A stretch of DNA of 64,000 bases from Acephala macrosclerotiorum. Lineage: Eukaryota; Ascomycota; Leotiomycetes; Helotiales; Mollisiaceae. Below are positions 11,127 to 21,284 of this stretch, one piece after another (position 1 is the first letter of the stretch; each line of letters begins with the position of its first letter). The stretch covers positions 1 to 64,000 of the forward strand of contig MU119248.1 of the NCBI GenBank assembly GCA_014904845.1, given 5' to 3'. Position numbers and translations under genes: made by a program. Under the pieces are notes generated by a model, which worked only from the letters and a program-made list of their open reading frames with translations, did no database searches and was not told where the DNA came from.

Positions 11127-12034
11127 ATGTCTCTTGATACTAAAGATGCCATTGTGGCATCTTCAGATGCTGAGAAGGGTTCTAGGGTTGATGTACCAGT
11201 CGCCGTAGAAGATGGGGAGACGTTTATTGTTGATGAAGCAGTTCAGAGATCGCCTGTGCGGAAGTTGGATTTCAAGTTACTTCTGCTTCTCACGTTAATC
11301 TATCTTTTCAACAGTGTTTGTTCCAATATCTGCGAACCTATAACCACCTGCTAACAATTTGATCAGGTGCGTCGATCAAATCTCGACAACGCGAAGACTG
11401 AAGAGAAAAAAGCTGTTGCAAAAGCTCAAATGATGCAGGATAGCAGTAAAGAAACTGACGAGAAGCTCAAAATTAAAGTTGTAGCTTCTAAGATTCTGGA
11501 TTGGAGGATCCTCGCCTACTCTATTGTTGCTTTCTCTTACGGTACGGGCTCTTCCATTGTGGGCAATTTCTTGCCTCAATTGGTGGTCAGGTTGGGATAC
11601 TCAAGTGTCAAGACCAACCTTTACACAGTTGAACGTAACTAATTCCAATCATCATCGATAGCCTGTACTAACTTTACCAGCTTATTGTTGTGGTACTGTT
11701 ATCTTCTTGATTACATGTCGTTCATCCGATCATTTCTGAGAACGGTCTTTCCATATGGCTTTCGTAATCATCTTGATGCTCATCGGTCTTATCATCCTTG
11801 TAATAGTTGACACATAATAGGATATAGTTGTCGCGTATTTCGCTTGCTTTATGTCAATCTCCGGGGCTGCAACACCCAGTTGCATTTTCCATAGTTGGTA
11901 TAATAACAATGAAGCTATTGAGGATGGACTTGCGGTCATCACTGGTTTTCTGGTCAGTGTTGCAAATTCTGGAGGAATTTTCAGTTCACTGTCATTCAAG
12001 GCTAAAACTGCTCCAAAATACATTTCTGCAATGT
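11127..12034 (+). pseudogene. Relic of a DAL5-type MFS transporter lacking TM2-TM6
   Basis: The N-terminus (ATG at 11127) has the acidic tail and first membrane segment KLDFKLLLLLTLIYLFNS of allantoate-permease-like transporters. After an intron-like gap the frame reads RRSNLDNAKT, where the family has DRSNLGNAK. It passes straight into EEKKAVAKAQMM, which resembles the central cytosolic loop. TM2-TM6 are therefore missing. IVGNFLPQLVVRLGYSSVKT (near 11560-11630) and later TPSCIFHSWYNNNEAIEDG plus SVANSGGIFSSLSFKAKTAP (to 12034) correspond to the C-terminal half. Stops and frame changes at 11640-11830 also break it. It cannot transport. Confidence 0.75.
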
Positions 12035-12428
12035 AATGGGCGTTGCTTTTCAGTGCTTTGGTATTTGCGCCATCTTGAGTCTGGGAACTTGGTTTAGGTG
12101 AGATAATAGGAGAAGAGAAAAATCTCAGGGGGGTTTGCTTAAGCCGAATGATGTTTCGAATTCGTCACTAACGGGCGGATATGGTGATCCGAACTAGAGG
12201 TGGATGAGCTAGGTGATGAGACGTGATACCGTTTGTTGCTGGTATATTGAAAAGGTATCGTAGAAGTCCCAAGATACTTTCAAACAATGAGATTCTCTGT
12301 GTTTGAATGCCAATATCTCGCTACCAAAGTGCACGTCTCTTCAGTAGGCAGTGATAACTTTCTCCAAAGATCATCTTTCCAACCATGTCCCTTTCGCAAG
12401 CATAGTAATTTCGTACACAGCAATCCAA
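12035..12428. other. Intergenic, nothing recognised
   Basis: It contains the 3' side of the MFS relic and the 3' region of the small minus-strand gene. No motif or repeat stands out. Confidence 0.4.
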
Positions 12429-12758
12429 TCAAGCATGGTCCTGAGCCAACATCGCACCACCCCAACCCTCCTTCTGCATATCATTCGTCCTCACACCATC
12501 GCCACCTCCCATGATCTCAGCTCGCTTCTTGATTCTCGCCTGACGTTCCCGCTCCTCTTTCTCTGTCCTGTTGACGTCGTCACGCTTGTCTTCATCGTAC
12601 TTATCTCGAAGCTGACGATCGAGTTTTTGGGAATCAGTTCCTGATGGTCCGTCGAAGAGGAAGGATAGGATTTTTTCGCCGATGAAGCGCTTGTTTCGCG
12701 ACTTGGAAACCGAGGATTTTGGATCTTCAAGGTGAGAGGAGTTGAGCGAGGATGACAT
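12429..12758 (-). CDS. Small hypothetical protein, charged, 109 residues
   Basis: An uninterrupted frame runs from the ATG at 12758 to the stop at 12429. A leader codon 18 bases upstream (12776) is in frame but not an ATG. The protein is rich in Lys, Arg, Asp and Glu. The middle, DRQLRDKYDEDKRDDVNRTE followed by KEERERQARIKKR, should form a charged helix, and it ends GGAMLAQDHA. No signal peptide or membrane segment is seen. Nothing identifies the family; a small fungal-specific nuclear or ribosome-associated protein would fit the composition but is only a guess. It is intact, unlike its neighbours. Confidence 0.55.
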   Translation of the reverse strand: MSSSLNSSHLEDPKSSVSKSRNKRFIGEKILSFLFDGPSGTDSQKLDRQLRDKYDEDKRDDVNRTEKEERERQARIKKRAEIMGGGDGVRTNDMQKEGWGGAMLAQDHA

Positions 12759-13281
12759 TTTGATGGTTGACAACACAGATGGCTTAACAGTGAATTTTAA
12801 GAATCGAAATTAGACATGTGGTTCTAAGCAGAGATGCGTATGTCCGTTTTAATAAAACACAATAGCTTTACCAGTATAGTAGTTTTCACCCACACCAAAA
12901 AAAACATAGCCACATACACAGCCTCAATATTACTGTGCGGCAGCGAACATCCGTTAAAATAACGGGTGACTGTGCCGTAGCCAGTGCTACATCGAGAGGC
13001 CTTGTGATCAAGGTGAAATCGTATGCGAGGGAAACATTTGATAGGTTCATGTTCTTTGTGAAAGAATCAAATCGCGTGAGGCCTTTTGCTTTTTACCAGT
13101 TCCCCCCTGGTGCTCTGAAGTCACCAACCAAGCCCTGTAGCGAACCCCTGAAGTCTAGCGAGTTTCGCCCCTATGATTTGACTCGGCAGAGACGTCCTTA
13201 TTAGGAAATTATCACTTAGCAAATGTCCAAGGCCCCTCCGTCCCCCATCTCCACTTGAGCACGAATACTCTAAGCATCTCC
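12759..13281. other. Intergenic, nothing recognised
   Basis: This is the upstream region of the small minus-strand gene plus the 3' side of the FAD-linked oxidase relic. An 89-codon frame at 12935-13204 has no recognisable content. Confidence 0.4.
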
Positions 13282-14964
13282 CTAAAGCAACGCATTACTC
13301 ACATTCTGACTTGGCCACCTAGCATTCCCATTCCTGACCTCCCACCTCTCACTCCCCACCCCCGTCATCAGCCAGAACAACCCCCACGGATCAACTGTCT
13401 GCTTGATGCCCAGCACCCTATCATAATTATCACTATGGAAACTCTGCTGCCAGTTCGGTTCGCTCGGATTTGCTTCCCCCATATAACTCCCTGCACTAGG
13501 AGAGACATCCCTCCAAGGCTGGAAGTACTTATCGAATCTCTCTTTCCTGACCTTTTGCTCTGAGATAGGTCCTACTGCTGGCGTAAAATCCCGGCCTTGC
13601 GTATGGATTGCTGTGCGTCGGTAGGTAGAGTTCACTGCGTTGTTAGGGTTGCCTGCTGCGTCCATTGTCGGACAGTGATTGACGCCATGGAAGATGTAGC
13701 CTCCATCTGCGACAAAAGCCTTGATGGCGGAAACGGTGGAATCGAGGAGATCGCCGTCTTCGAAATTTTCTCGTGGAAATAATCGGCTCGCGAGTCTCGT
13801 ATTCATTTCTCCTGGCCCCTCGAAGGATACGCAGACGCAGCAGTGATAATTGCCTCGACCTCTGCTGCTCCCGCTCTCATCGTCGTCGGCGTGGTTGTCG
13901 CGTACGGATTTCTGATATTCACCCCGGCATCATTCAATTCCTCAAACAACGTTGAAGTGAAAGTTGTGCCTTGAGTGTAGTTGAGACCCGGCAATGACAA
14001 AGAAGAGGTGAATGTGAGAGTGCCGTTTAGATCAGGTCTTATGAAATTATAACCTATGCCTCCCGCATCGCAAATCTGAGGACCCCATTTCAGGTAGGTA
14101 CGTATTCCTGTCCAGAAGGATTCGCTGGAGACGATGGGGACGTAGCGGGAGAGGTTTGCGGTTGTGAAGATTACGTTTGAGAAGCTCATGGAAATTGGGT
14201 CATAGGCTTTGGTAATTAAGTCCCTGGCTTCTAATCCCGGCCACCCCTTTATTCCGGCTACTTTTTATATTAAAATATAATAAATTTTTTATATTCATAT
14301 ATAATTTTTATTTTTATTAATTATAAATTATAAATTTTTATTTTTAATTAATTATTATTTATTAAATTTTAATTTTAATTCGATTTAATATTATACGTAA
14401 TTATTAAATTAATATTGTATTTACAATTTATATTTTAAGTTTTAAAAAATTACAAATATATTAAAATCGCTATTTTTAATATAAAAAAGTCGCCTGGATT
14501 AAAAGCTAGGAATAAATATTAAAACTCGCTTTTATTTCCACCCCTTAACGCGCAGAAGAGATCTGTATTGTTGAGGGGCATGTTTAAACACTTTTACCTT
14601 TGACAGTCGTGACATTTACCACGTACGCCAGATAGACCTCAACATTGGATGTCGAAGCACTTGCAGTTACGTTCGAAGAATCCGCCGGCGGGCACGAATC
14701 CCCATCCAATCATTCATTCACAATGGCAACAGGATCATCATTCCGAAGCTTATCAAGATAGTAATTTGCCTCCACTGTAGCACATTGAGTTCCGTCATGG
14801 CCAGGCTGGTAGCAGACTTTTGTAGGTGGAACTTCTTTAATGAGACCCCCGCCCAGTGTATCGTTGAACTTCTTCCATTCGGCATCACTTGGCCATTGTG
14901 CGTCGCCAGGATAGACTTTGCCGTCAGTTGAGTTTGCAGCGGGTTCCCCGAGATCTGTCTGCAT
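13282..14964 (-). pseudogene. Relic of a secreted FAD-linked (berberine-bridge type) oxidase
   Basis: The N-terminal piece (14964-14710) has DAQWPSDAEWKKFNDTLGG and AIVNE, matching the start of fungal FAD/BBE oxidases. The following frame runs toward a YVVNVTTVK-like segment near 14600. The central FAD-binding PCMH region, including its flavin-attachment part, is missing and a 288 bp AT-rich element sits in its place. The C-terminal half resumes at 14189, and after a one-base frameshift near 13826 continues to 13282. It contains GGYIFHGVNHCPTMDAAG, and its BBE-like end has HSDNYDRVLGIKQTVDPWGL. Without the FAD domain it is inactive. Confidence 0.75.
14223..14510. mobile_element. AT-rich miniature element with degenerate inverted ends (288 bp)
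   Basis: The left end reads CCTGGCTTCTAATCCCGGCC and the right end, complemented, CCTAGCTTTTAATCCAGGCG. Most differences are transitions. A second internal pair also matches: GGCTACTTTTTATATTAAAA on the left and GGCGACTTTTTTATATTAAA on the right. The interior is nearly pure A/T. TA lies just outside both ends in similar context, so a Tc1/mariner-type origin is possible, but the duplication is not clean. It lies inside the FAD-linked oxidase relic. Confidence 0.5.
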
Positions 14965-15423
14965 CGTTCTGCACTATACGAACGATCTCGAACCCTGACA
15001 TCTTCCACGCTATTATCCAATCGAAATTAGTCACATTTGTCAAATCTGTCCGACACGCGACTTCCTTCTTGAATGACACGGCGACACGATAGGGGATAGG
15101 GGAACGGTCAAGCGTGCGTTCGGGCGCCGCCAAGATAGGGTAAGCTTTGAAACGCCTGAACACCTTCCTGATCAGGAAAGAACGACGCAAAATAGTCCAC
15201 CAGAATGGACGGTCGACCCCGCTGTCGCGTCGCTATACGAACGAGCGGACCGCGACAGCAGATGATAAGGATGGGGAAGTCCCAGGTCGGGTCCCAATCC
15301 CAAGTCGGGTCCCAAGTCTAGTGAGAGCTCCGTCTGTCGTTGTCCAGTCTCGACGGTTCATGGGACTGCTGCCACTTCCACCTTCGCACCGTTCAGATCC
15401 AATATCGCACCGCACCTTCCACC
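14965..15423. promoter_or_regulatory. Shared upstream region of the oxidase relic and NCS1 permease
   Basis: The divergent arrangement means this stretch carried both promoters. Near 15285-15320 the phrase gtcccaagtc/gtcccaatcc is repeated in imperfect tandem. No TATA box or defined factor site is certain. Confidence 0.35.
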
Positions 15424-17030
15424 ATGAGTGCGGACTTCGAGGAGAAGGGCATCAAGCCCGATGTATCCGACGGCGACTTCAGCGACGAGCCGGAACGGCC
15501 TCCCAACCTCCAAGCCGGAGCTCGGAAAGGCTTCCTGGGCACGCTCCGACATTACGAGGATCTGATGGACAAGAAGATCGGTGTTGAGGCGCATGGCCCT
15601 GCTCGAATGCTGCCAGAGAATCGCGACCCGGCCTACAGCAAATGGAGCAACCAGATCGTGATGGCGTTGATGTGGGCGAGCGGGACGATGAATCTCAGCT
15701 GTTTCACCACTGGATTCTTGGGTTGGGAATTGGGCCTGTCGCTCTCCCAAACAATCTGGATCACAGTCATGGCGAGTTTTGTTGGCAGCGCAGTCACTGT
15801 GAGGTCGTTCCTTCCCTCGTGATACCCAAAACCTAATTCGTGCAGGGCTGGTGTGCAACGATGGGACCGGCGACGGGATTGAGGCAAGTCAGCATCTCTC
15901 GCTATAGCATGGGATGGTGGCCCGCAAAGATCATTGCCTTCTTGAATGTCATCGAGCAGGTCGGATGGTCGTCAGTCGGATGCATCACCGGAGGCCTTGC
16001 GCTCTCAGCAGTCTCCGATGGCCATATCAACCTCGTCCTCGGTGTAGTAATCGTCGCGGTCATAGGCCTGATCTTCTCCTTCGTCGGTCTCCGAGCCGTT
16101 CTCTCGTACGAAAAGTACGCCTGGGCGGTCTTCTTCGTGATCTTCATGGTCATGTATGGCGAACTCGCACCTCATGCCTCCCTCTCCTCCCCAGCAACCG
16201 CCACAGGCTTGACCAACAAAGGGGCCTGCCTCTCCCTCTTCGCTGTCGTCTACGGCTCCTCCAACTCGTGGTGTTCCATTGTTTCGGATTATTATTGCCA
16301 ATACCCCGTCAACACCTCCAAATTCAAAGTATTCCTCCTCACCACCTGCGGTATTGCGATCCCGACAAGCATCGGCATGGTTCTCGGCTGCTGCGTAGGA
16401 AGCACCATGGGCATTAACCAGGAATGGGCCAGTATTTACGACGACCAAGGCGTGGGATGGCTTCTCCAGCACATTCTCTACCCTCGAGGATTTGCGAAGT
16501 TCTTGTTGGTGATCCTGGTAATGAGCGGAATTGGGATGAACTGCATCGCGATTTACTCCGGTGCTTTGAGTATTCAGCAATTCGCTCAGCCATTGTCCCT
16601 TGTACCTCGCTTCTTCTGGACTTTGATAGTCTTCGTCGCTATCTTGTTGATCGGTATCGCAGGACGGAACCACCTTCTTGAAGTTCTGCAGAACTTCCTG
16701 TCTTTGCTCGGGTACTGGAATACGAGCTTCTTCGTCATCCTGTTCACGGAGCATTATTGGTTCCGTGATGGCTGGAATGGATTCCATAAATACGACTTGA
16801 CGGCTTGGAACACAGCGTCGAAGATGCCGGTTGGGATTGCGGGACTGGCTGCGTTCGCTGCTGGTATTGCTGGCGCGGTCATTGGGATGGACGAAACATG
16901 GTGGGTCGGACCGATAGCGAGGAAGATTGGTGATTATGGTGGGGATGTGGGGAATGAATTGGCGTTGGTGTTTACACTAGTTACGTATTTGCCAGTGAGG
17001 TATTTGGAGTTGCATTTTATTGGGCGTTAG
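15424..17030 (+). CDS. NCS1-family purine-cytosine permease
   Basis: Two exons, 15424-15798 and 15846-17030, join at a codon boundary around a 47 bp intron to give 519 residues, normal for fungal cytosine/purine permeases. A hydrophilic N-terminus of about 75 residues precedes about twelve membrane segments. It includes PARMLPENRDPAYSKWSNQI just before TM1 and, after the intron, GWCATMGPATGLRQVSISRY, the conserved region of NCS1 carriers around TM3. TM6 has GSSNSWCSIVSDYYCQYPVN. The protein should import cytosine, purines or a related nucleobase with protons at the plasma membrane. The frame is intact with even codon use. The substrate cannot be told from sequence alone. Confidence 0.92.
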
Positions 17031-17692
17031 AGGAAGCATGGGACAAAAAGTCAACGAGAGGCATGCATTACATATCACATAGGAGCACATATAGTTTGCC
17101 AGTGAACGCCGGTCAGATCTGGACATACAATAAGTAAGGAAATCGCTCTTTCCTACTGCTTTCCAAGATTTTGAGTTTCTGTCGTTGTTGGCCTGGCGGA
17201 ACCTTGATTTGTAGAGTCTTTATATCTGTCCCCGATCTATAATTGGTTTGAGAATTTAAGCTTAAATATAGCTCCAGTTCCTTTCAAAAAAGGGGCCTCG
17301 AACGGGTCCGGTTTTTAAATGATTGATTTGGTGGGGCTAAAATTGGTGATTTGGAAATTCTCGAGGTGTACAAAGTCTTCTTCCTACTTACCGTCGTCTT
17401 CTAAAATCGACCAAAGATCTCAACATCACAGCTCTTCAACTCGTTCGACACCGCAACACACACTCTACCGCATCACACGCAGCATTATCTTGCGCACTAC
17501 TTGCAAGCTTACACAACTTTCCGCTTTTACTTCAAACTCGCATCTCCAGTCTAGCCTCTACCTCATCACCTCAACATCAACCCCAGCTTGGCACATGGCT
17601 ATCGACGATGTCAATGCGCTCAAGCATCGGATCATACCATTGAAAGGTCTTCATCGTCAACCTCCTCCGCGCCTACCTCTGCAGCCCAAGAC
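17031..17692. other. Intergenic, includes one shared upstream motif
   Basis: The stretch holds the 3' end of the permease gene and the leader of the first F-box-like paralogue. An in-frame-looking ATG at 17595 would need a frameshift to enter the paralogue. Confidence 0.5.
17253..17271 (+). promoter_or_regulatory. 19 bp motif AATTTAAGCTTAAATATAG, copy 1
   Basis: An identical 19 bp sequence stands 440 bp upstream of the first paralogue here and 386 bp upstream of the second at 19249. Its core AATTTAAGCTTAAAT is an almost perfect palindrome. It may be a conserved promoter element, or simply part of the ancestral duplication. Confidence 0.5.
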
Positions 17693-18983
17693 ATGAAGTC
17701 GCAGGATTCGACCCAGCTCGTCAACGTCAAGCAGGTCCGAAGCGTACCACCAAGACGAAGGCAGGTCAGCACCAAGTCCAGCCAACCACCGCGAAAGAAG
17801 TTACGGCATAGAAAGAAAGCCTTTCCATGGGAGAAGCTTCCTTTTGAGCTTCGCGACAAGATGTTTGCTCAGGTTAATGCAGATCATGCGAATGAGCATA
17901 ATTCTTCCTCCAGTCCCCAAGCCGCAATATTTCAAGTGGAATCGCACAATGCCAGCTCTTGTCGTTGCTCTTCGAAAGCTTCCAGTTTCGTACGATCACA
18001 TCCTAAAATGGTTTCAGAGACAATCTCAAACATTAGAGTTAGCAATCGACAAATACCGTTCTAAGAGCATGAAATCAGCGGAACTGAACATGATTTCATC
18101 ATTAACAATTGGACCTCCAAGAACCGACAAAGAACTCACTCGTCCATTGGAATCTGGACTTATTAACCGATTCACGAAGCACTTTTCGGAGGCAATCAAC
18201 ATCCGCCATGTTGAATTGTTGAACATGTTAGGCTTCAGTGAACCCGCACATCCCACCGATGTTGTCCATTTTATCACCGAATTTTCATTCTGGCTGCAAG
18301 CTTTTAAGCAACTTCAATCCGTTACGGTCGCAATCCCTTTCACCAAGGACATATTTATTGAGGAACTGCAAAGGAAACATTTGAATGCCTTGATGGACAG
18401 GATATACAAGAAGACCGGGGTCATGGGTGAATTCAGAGGTGTGAGTGGTTTTGGTGAACACTTGGGATGGATAAAGCATTGGAAAGCATTTGACGATGAG
18501 AATGATATTCAACCATGGGGAAATTTGGACGACGACGTGAGACGTCCTAAGCTTGTCTGTGGGTATGTTCGTATCTGGGTTTGGAAGGTAGCTGATGGCG
18601 AGTTCATGGACTGGTCTCAAAATCTTGGTTGGGAATGAGGCATCACTCACCTTCTGACTTATGACGACCCTAAAAGCGAGGAGTTTGAGAAAAAATGTCA
18701 AGAGGAGCTTGATAAAGAGTCGTCAAACTACGAGTCATCAAACGCTAATGAGGAGGACGAGTCAATGGGAGAAGAGGAGGAGGAGGAATAAGAGGATGAG
18801 GAAGAAGACAAAGAAGAGGAATGGGACAGAAGATAGGACGGCAAAGAATCAGACTAACTCGTTGAACTGCGAAATAACGACGCCGTCGCCGAGGATAAGG
18901 TCGAGGGTTTTAGGGACGATCAGGACTCTGGTAATAAGGGAGAATTTGGTGATACTGTCTGCGATTTGGGTTGGAGTAAATAA
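17693..18983 (+). pseudogene. F-box-like protein, tandem paralogue A (degraded)
   Basis: The N-terminus has FPWEKLPFELRDKMF (about 17824-17868), an F-box-like start. The frame then shifts by one base near 17890. Sequence from PVPKPQYFKWNRTMPALVVA continues to WSQNLGWE and a TGA at 18636-18638. After that TGA the same frame stays open for 50 codons (starting GITHLLTYDDP) into a Glu-rich tail ending in TAA at 18789. It reads on past TAG and TAA to 18983. Each of these stops is one C-to-T step from Arg or Gln. Paralogue B shows the same layout. Proteins of this shape are common, fast-evolving, lineage-specific fungal families of unknown function. A shorter live protein ending at 18638 is possible. 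Confidence 0.6.
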
Positions 18984-19248
18984 AAACCGCCAATTCTGGA
19001 ACTCAAAGTAGGAAATAGTAGTGTAAAGTTTTGTATAAAAATGATATTGGCATGTGCCTAATATAAGAATATTGAAAATCTAATGTTTACACATGACAAA
19101 CTTTATCCAAATGACGTGATTACTTTATGCGTGTGTATTTTTGAACTTGCACTTCGTTGGGCGCCGAGGAACCTCTCGTACGTAGGGTTGTACTTGCATA
19201 TAGTCCCAGCTTTTTGTATTTCTCCCTCTCCCTTACTAATTACCTAAT

Positions 19249-19267
19249 AATTTAAGCTTAAATATAG
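19249..19267 (+). promoter_or_regulatory. 19 bp motif AATTTAAGCTTAAATATAG, copy 2
   Basis: This is identical to the copy at 17253 and stands 386 bp upstream of paralogue B. Surrounding sequence differs, so the motif is more conserved than its context. Confidence 0.5.
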
Positions 19268-19634
19268 GTTAAAATTCGCATATAAAAAGAGCGAACGTTA
19301 TGTGCCTAGGTAGGGATGGGACTAGCTCTTGAGCGCTTTACTAAAACTAAATAGTGGCGATAGGGAATTTTTCGACACCTATTTATTTATTAGAGAAAGT
19401 AAAGCAGATAAGCATCCTATCCCTGTTTTTCCGCATCTAGTATAAACAAACTCCTCGTGCACCCTACAACTTTACAAATATTCTCATAAATATAACCCTT
19501 TTTTACCCTAGCGCGTTTCGCAAGCTTGGGATCACTCTATCTCCCTTTAACCGAACCGAATTTGCACTCATCAAAGCGCATAGCATCGGAAAGTCAAACT
19601 CGTCACTTCAACAAATACTATTCGCACAATTACT

Positions 19635-20715
19635 ATGTCACCCTCGGGAACCGAGGAGCAAGAGCTCTCGAGCCCAATTATCGAAGCTGAGCAGATTGAA
19701 GGCACAGTCCCTAACGACGAGAAGAGAAAGTTCCCGTGGGAACAACTTCCATTTGAGACCCGCGAGAAGATTTTCAAAGACGTTGGCAACGATTACGCGT
19801 CATTGCGTTGGGTTTTCACCTCCCCTCTGCCCGTCAAGAATACTTCATGTGCGACAGCAAGACTGGGGAAATGCCTCCTCTCCTAGTCGCTTTCTGAGCT
19901 TGCCCGACTTCATACTCACATGTTACAATGGTTCCGGAAGCAAAATGGATCGTCTTTTGCGATCAAAATGATGGACTACCCTTTCAAGGGCATGAATACC
20001 GAGGAGATAAAGCTAGTCGAATCCTTGAAGATTGTTAGTCCTAATTGGAGATGGCGCAAAGTCACCCGCCCCTTCATACTCGCCGAGAAGTTTGCTAAGT
20101 GTCTTCTACAAGCGCCGAACATCCGCCATGTTGAGTTTTGCTCCCATGGAAGATTTTGCTACCGAGGTCAAGGAGGCGTCGAATATCATACACTTGATCA
20201 CCGAGTTTCCTTTCTGGCTTCGGGGTTTTAAGACACTCCAGTCTCTCACTGTGGAAATTCCATACATAGAAATCGTTGTCTTCGACGGTAAACTTCAAGA
20301 AGAGCTCTTACAAGCGTTGATACGCAGAATACAGAATATCACAGGAGTCAAGGGGCGTCTCGAAAAAGATGCTGGCTCTATTGGTCTGAACTTAGAGTGG
20401 ACTTACATCTGGGACGCAATACAAGACGAGGCGAGAATCTACTCATGGGGCGGACTATGGAAGGAACGAAATCCCCGGGGGGTATTGGGTAAAGCTCATG
20501 TTTGGACCTGGGAAGCCGCTGCTGGTCAGGGTATGTACTGGTCCCAAGCTAGTCTTGGCTGGGAGTGAATGTTCACTCATCTGCTTTCCGTGGCAGACCC
20601 TGTCGGAGAGGTCGAAGGATGGAAAGAACGGAAAGAATTGGGTCACATACCTTCAGATTCTGAATCGTCGAACGCTGAGGAAGAGGAGTCAGAGAAAGAA
20701 GACGAGGAAGAATAA
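19635..20715 (+). pseudogene. F-box-like protein, tandem paralogue B (degraded)
   Basis: It starts at the ATG at 19635 and has FPWEQLPFETREKIFKDVGN, matching paralogue A. At least three frame changes follow, near 19810, 19890 and 20135, linking QEYFMCDSKTGEMPPLLVAF, HMLQWFRKQN, NIRHVEF and IHLITEFPFWLRGFKTLQSL. The main frame ends WSQASLGWE and TGA at 20566-20568. As in A, the frame stays open after that TGA (MFTHLLSVADP), runs 48 codons into a Glu-rich tail with SESSNAEEEES, and ends in TAA at 20713. No short intron explains the frame changes. It is a dead or strongly damaged copy. Confidence 0.65.
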
Positions 20716-21284
20716 GAGCTCGTCAGGGCTATTACCAACCATGGCTCTGCCAGCGATGAGAACATGGAGCAAGGGGAGAGGCTAGAATCGCGAATACTTT
20801 GGGAGCAACCATATTGGGATAATCGAGGAAGAAGACAGCGCTGTCGTATTGAGTGGAACGACGAGATTGGTTTGATTGGAGTAGGTGATCTTAGGGTAAA
20901 AAAGCTTCTCGAGGTTAGGATTTTAAGGATTGTGTGGAAATGTACTACATAATCAGTGGACGGATACTAAACAATGATGCCACAAACAGCCAGAGTCTTG
21001 TCCATACAATGCGATAATGCCGTTTCTGTGCTTGAACAAGCGGTTCTGTGAGTCGTCAAAGCATGAAACGCTTGCTTGACTGGATATAAAATGAATTACG
21101 ACTACGCCAATGGCACGTAAGTGCGTGAACTTTTCATTTATGTCAACCTCACCGACTTCAATTTTTTGATAACAAGAACTTGAATACCCGAAGGTTTCGG
21201 AACCCGCCACCAGCTTTCCAGTGCTCATCATGAAACCAGCAAATCGCATCCATAGTCATCACACAAAACTTCAAGTCCCCAACG
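20716..21284. other. Intergenic, nothing recognised
   Basis: The paralogue B frame remains open past its TAA to about 20952, suggesting the ancestral protein was longer. Beyond that I see no gene. Confidence 0.4.

Noticed and set aside
12935..13204. An 89-codon plus-strand frame
   Set aside because: No motif or supporting context; it lies between two minus-strand genes.
15147..15858. Long frames on both strands around the NCS1 first exon
   Set aside because: They are GC-rich shadows in other frames and contain low-complexity Arg/Pro-rich translation only.
16005..16787. A 260-codon open frame on the minus strand
   Set aside because: It lies antisense to the well-supported NCS1 permease and mirrors its codon pattern; it has no start context or motif of its own.
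17842..17930. Explaining the frame change in F-box-like paralogue A by a 48 bp intron (GTTAAT..CTCCAG)
   Set aside because: The intron length is a multiple of three, so splicing it leaves the wrong frame; a real one-base shift is needed.
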